A stretch of 8,021 nucleotides of DNA from Nostoc sp. CHAB 5715 (GTDB taxonomy: Bacteria > Cyanobacteriota > Cyanobacteriia > Cyanobacteriales > Nostocaceae): NCBI RefSeq assembly GCF_020829685.1, contig NZ_JAIVFR010000263.1:1-8021 (forward strand), given 5' to 3'. Shown here piece after piece: positions 5,908-8,021 of this stretch; positions within the stretch are counted from its first letter, which is position 1; each line of letters starts with the position of its first letter. Both the position numbers and the translations under genes were made by a program. The notes under the pieces are model-generated. The model made no database searches, was not told where the DNA came from, and was given only the letters and a program-made list of their open reading frames with translations.

Positions 5908-6389
5908 TATTCCCCTGCTTGTTGTTTGAGTAAATTGACCAAACTATCGGATAACCACAAACCAGCGTCACGGATAGCTTGAATCCCAGGAGATATGCTT
6001 GGGATTAGTCCACGTCTTTTTGCTAATATCAGCAAACCTCCTGTTCCAATAGTAGTAATACCTAAAGCTTGACCACAACGCCGTGCTGCCCTATCGTCAA
6101 CAATAGCGGCACAGTCTGAATTTTTTAGTGCCAAACTCAATACTTGTGATTCTCCTTTTCCCAAATCCCAAGCTGCTACAACAGGATTAATAGTATTAAC
6201 TTCTACTGTTTGTATCCAAGAAATACTGGGTAATTGTGTTGATGCGACATCATCTTTTGTTGTGACTTCTTCAAAAACACCTAATGGAACTATAATTTCT
6301 GTGAATAATTGTGGAAGTAATTGTGCTTGCTGACTTTTCAAAAGAACAATCAAAGGTGAAGAGTTAATAATTACACAATTAATCGACAT
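5907..6389 (-). CDS. DUF3368 PIN-like protein, probable toxin of a UPF0175/DUF3368 pair
   Basis: A 160-residue protein of the DUF3368 group, related to PIN-domain (VapC-like) ribonucleases, cytoplasmic. Seen: N-terminal CVIINSSPLIVLLK (5-18), where classical PIN proteins have Asp and this group often has Asn; an acidic VFEEV (38-42); LGKGESQVLSLAL (76-88) with the conserved Glu; AIVDDRAARRCGQALGI (95-111) with the Asp pair 98-99; and GTGGLLILAKRRGLI (115-129). The last four are typical of the family. The ATG overlaps the end of the upstream UPF0175 gene by 11 bases (ATGTCGATTAA), which implies translational coupling. From the family it is inferred to be an RNase toxin held by the upstream partner; toxicity is not shown by sequence. 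Confidence 0.87.
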   Translation of the reverse strand: MSINCVIINSSPLIVLLKSQQAQLLPQLFTEIIVPLGVFEEVTTKDDVASTQLPSISWIQTVEVNTINPVVAAWDLGKGESQVLSLALKNSDCAAIVDDRAARRCGQALGITTIGTGGLLILAKRRGLIPSISPGIQAIRDAGLWLSDSLVNLLKQQAGE

Positions 6390-6633
6390 TTGCCAGTTCC
6401 TGGGCTAACTCTTGGGCTGTATATTGCATAAAATCTACTTGGTAGCGTGATAAGGCATTAATAAATTCAGCACGAGTTAACCCAGCAATTTCTGCTGCTT
6501 TGGCTTGTGAAATGTCACCTAATTCATACCATTTAACTGCTGCTGCAATTCGCATTTCTTGGATGAATTCTTCAGGATTTTTCCGAAGTGCTGAAAATAC
6601 TGTTTCTGGTAATTGGATTGGTACTGTTCGCAT
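6379..6633 (-). CDS. UPF0175 family small protein, probable antitoxin
   Basis: An 84-residue protein. The N-terminal strand has TVPIQLPETVFSAL; residues 30-63 (AAAVKWYELGDISQAKAAEIAGLTRAEFINALSR) match the UPF0175 core, which resembles a helix-turn-helix with the AAEIAGLTRAEF segment as second helix. Members are commonly encoded next to DUF3368 PIN-like proteins and behave as antitoxin-like DNA-binding partners. The ATG at 6631-6633 has a good GAGGA ribosome binding site (6641-6645). Its stop overlaps the toxin start by 11 bases. The upstream NB-ARC gene ends only 18 bp away, so readthrough from that gene is possible in addition to the promoter at 6651-6680. Confidence 0.88.
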   Translation of the reverse strand: MRTVPIQLPETVFSALRKNPEEFIQEMRIAAAVKWYELGDISQAKAAEIAGLTRAEFINALSRYQVDFMQYTAQELAQELANVD

Positions 6634-6640
6634 AATTTTA

Positions 6641-6645
6641 TCCTC
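6641..6645 (-). promoter_or_regulatory. Ribosome binding site of the UPF0175 gene
   Basis: GAGGA on the minus strand, seven bases before the ATG. It is the strongest Shine-Dalgarno sequence in this half of the window. Confidence 0.7.
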
Positions 6646-6650
6646 AGTTT

Positions 6651-6680
6651 ATTAGAGAGTATTCCTCTGCTTAGAGTCAA
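6651..6680 (-). promoter_or_regulatory. Candidate sigma70-type promoter of the toxin-antitoxin pair
   Basis: TTGACT (6675-6680), an 18-bp spacer and TCTAAT (6651-6656) each match the consensus at 5 of 6 positions. Transcription would start about 12 bp before the antitoxin ATG, giving a very short leader that begins near the GAGGA sequence. The promoter lies in the last codons of the NB-ARC gene, and the TAA stop of that gene (6652-6654) is part of the -10 box. Confidence 0.5.
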
Positions 6681-8021
6681 GAGCGCTAATATTAACCTTT
6701 TGAACCTCGAAGCTGAGATATTGGGATAGGTAAGTTACAACTTCTGCAAGGTGGGGAATATATGGAGTGAGGTTGAAAATATCTTCACGGTCAGGCTGTT
6801 TAGGAATTTGCTTTGCCACCTCTACCATCTGCGCTACAAAAACAGTTTTTACCTTATCTGCCTCACTTGACTCATCCAACTTCATTTGGAAAAATTGCCG
6901 AATCAGTGGATGTAGACGATAAATTCCTTTACTTTGCCATTGTATTAAATGCAGTTTCCGTAACTCAGTTATAGCTTTCTCCCAGAGTTCTTGTTCATTG
7001 TCATCTTTTATCCACCCAACAGAAAAAGGAATATCAGCCAAGGCATACAAACTCAGCCAACAGCCTAAGCCTTGTGCATTTTCATCCAACTGTTCCCAAC
7101 TCAATGCAAAAGCTTCAGCAACACCATATTCATAACGCATCAATGGGTTAGCCTTGGCGATTGCTTCGTGTTCCAGTCGCTTTTTCTCTAGCCGCTTCCG
7201 TAGTGTTTCCAGAGACAAATCTGGCATTGTATCAAGATATCGCCCCACCAACTCTAACGCCAAAGGCAAATATCCCAAGGATTTACAAATTTCTCTCGCA
7301 ACCCAAGGTTCGCTTTTCAGTCGTTCTTCATCAACCAGCGATTTTAATAATTTCATCGCCGCCAATGGTTTGAGGACATCCAAACGTAATTGCGGCAAAG
7401 TTCTATCAAATTCCTGGCGCGTTGTCAGTTCCTGGCGCGTTGTCAGCAATACTTTAAACCGGGGTGATTCTGGGGGTCGATGGGGTGATTCTGGGGGTAG
7501 ATTACGCTGAACCTGTGTTTTGTAGTCAGTGACATTATCAAACACCAGCAGCACTTCACCTTGTTGCCAATTTTGCCAGCAGTATTCCAGCCTATCTGCT
7601 AATTCCCAATCGTCCGGTGCAATGAGTTTAAATTTCAGTTCAGCAAATCTGAGAATCTGAATTCCGACATCTATTCCCTGTGCTGATAACCAGCAAACCC
7701 CACCTTGATAATTCTGCAAGTGCTGTTTGGCGTATTGGGTAGCGAGTTCAGTTTTGCCTACTCCACCCATACCCGCCACAGCTACAATTGCAACTTGCCG
7801 AGATGTTTGTAACTTCTGGTGCAGTTCTTCTAGTTCCGCCTCACGTCCCACAAATTTTTCAAATCGGACAGCAGGGGGAATATTTTGATGAATTTCTTTA
7901 ATTGTGGGGTGGGCATCTTGCCCGCCATTATATTTTGCTCTCAAGCAAGCCCGTAACTTTTCTAGCTTACCCCGGCTTTCAGAATTGGCTAACTGAGGAT
8001 AACTCTGGGCGAACTTATCAT
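6652..8021 (-). CDS. NB-ARC (STAND) ATPase without TPR domain, 5' end outside window (paralog 2)
   Basis: The frame is open to the right edge, so the true start is beyond 8021. The 25 codons before a TTG at 7944 read DKFAQSYPQLAN...KLEKLRAC and match paralog 1 residues 61-85, so that TTG is not a start. Counting the TTG codon as 1: VGREAELEEL (32-41), Walker A GMGGVGKT (58-65), Walker B VLLVFDN (131-137), sensor-1 type KVLLTTR (164-170), ARC motif LGYLPLALELVGRYL (223-237), winged helix with YRLHPLIRQF (342-351), whose His345 is the MHD-type residue. All nucleotide-binding motifs are intact. It is predicted to be a cytoplasmic signal-transduction ATPase of the NLR-like type. After LSQY (409), where the sister gene enters its TPRs, 21 unrelated residues precede the stop, so the sensor domain is missing. 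The UPF0175 gene follows 18 bp later. Confidence 0.9.
   Translation of the reverse strand, partial: DKFAQSYPQLANSESRGKLEKLRACLRAKYNGGQDAHPTIKEIHQNIPPAVRFEKFVGREAELEELHQKLQTSRQVAIVAVAGMGGVGKTELATQYAKQHLQNYQGGVCWLSAQGIDVGIQILRFAELKFKLIAPDDWELADRLEYCWQNWQQGEVLLVFDNVTDYKTQVQRNLPPESPHRPPESPRFKVLLTTRQELTTRQEFDRTLPQLRLDVLKPLAAMKLLKSLVDEERLKSEPWVAREICKSLGYLPLALELVGRYLDTMPDLSLETLRKRLEKKRLEHEAIAKANPLMRYEYGVAEAFALSWEQLDENAQGLGCWLSLYALADIPFSVGWIKDDNEQELWEKAITELRKLHLIQWQSKGIYRLHPLIRQFFQMKLDESSEADKVKTVFVAQMVEVAKQIPKQPDREDIFNLTPYIPHLAEVVTYLSQYLSFEVQKVNISALDSKQRNTL
7411..7446. repeat. Perfect 18-bp tandem duplication in the NB-ARC gene
   Basis: TTCCTGGCGCGTTGTCAG occurs twice back to back, duplicating the six residues LTTRQE directly at the sensor-1 strand. 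The duplication is in frame. Confidence 0.95.
7461..7498. repeat. 17-bp direct repeat at 21-bp period in the NB-ARC gene
   Basis: GGGGTGATTCTGGGGGT at 7461-7477 and 7482-7498 encodes a repeated PPESP in the loop between Walker B and sensor 1. The 21-bp period keeps the frame, adding a seven-residue Pro-rich insertion. Confidence 0.93.
7904..7926. repeat. Dispersed palindromic repeat inside the NB-ARC coding sequence
   Basis: The 23-bp tract contains the palindrome GGGCATCTTGCCC (7911-7923) and is translated on the minus strand as GGQDAHPT. From memory this motif recurs in and between genes of filamentous cyanobacteria. It starts directly after the AAT codon (7927-7929) at which the sister gene loses homology. 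Confidence 0.6.

Noticed and set aside
7942..7944. TTG as start of the NB-ARC gene
   Set aside because: The frame stays open to the window edge and the upstream codons match the sister protein, so the start is outside the window.

Overview
The window looks like chromosome of a filamentous, probably Nostocales-type cyanobacterium. The signs are four HIP1 octamers (GCGATCGC), short tandem heptamer and nonamer arrays between genes, MITE-like and REP-like palindromes, a glycine-cleavage operon with cyanobacterial-type proteins, a lumenal-type pentapeptide protein and a STAND/NB-ARC-TPR family. No species can be named from the sequence alone.

Left part (1-2525, minus strand): the glycine decarboxylase genes in the order gcvT, gcvH, gcvP. 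Only the first 44 codons of gcvP lie in the window, starting at a GTG at 132 and running off the left edge. The 741 bp between gcvH and gcvP hold no gene. They carry a 428-bp element with 11-bp perfect terminal inverted repeats, nested palindromes, heptamer repeats and a polypyrimidine array that ends in the gcvH stop codon.

Middle (2526-3567): the divergent gcvT/pentapeptide intergenic region is mostly two tandem arrays (10 heptamers, then 11 nonamers). They are followed by an exported pentapeptide-repeat protein resembling plant and cyanobacterial thylakoid-lumen proteins, a candidate terminator and more small repeats.

Right part (3568-8021, minus strand): two paralogous STAND-type genes on either side of a UPF0175/DUF3368 (PIN-like) toxin-antitoxin pair. 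The upstream paralog (6652 to beyond 8021) keeps the N-terminal linker, the full NB-ARC NTPase and the winged-helix region, but stops where its sister's TPRs begin. The downstream paralog (3568-5460) keeps the N-terminal domain, the ARC/winged-helix region and about seven TPRs, but lacks exactly the P-loop half of the NB-ARC domain and carries Asn at the MHD-type His position. The shared 222-residue block aligns without gaps at about 73% identity by hand count. The two genes are therefore reciprocal truncations of one NB-ARC-TPR architecture. The toxin-antitoxin pair has a good sigma70-like promoter inside the unalignable tail of the upstream paralog, and its -10 box contains that gene's stop codon. 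A 148-bp MITE with 9-bp flanking direct repeats lies between the toxin and the TPR paralog. Whether the two halves work together or are decaying remnants cannot be decided from sequence.
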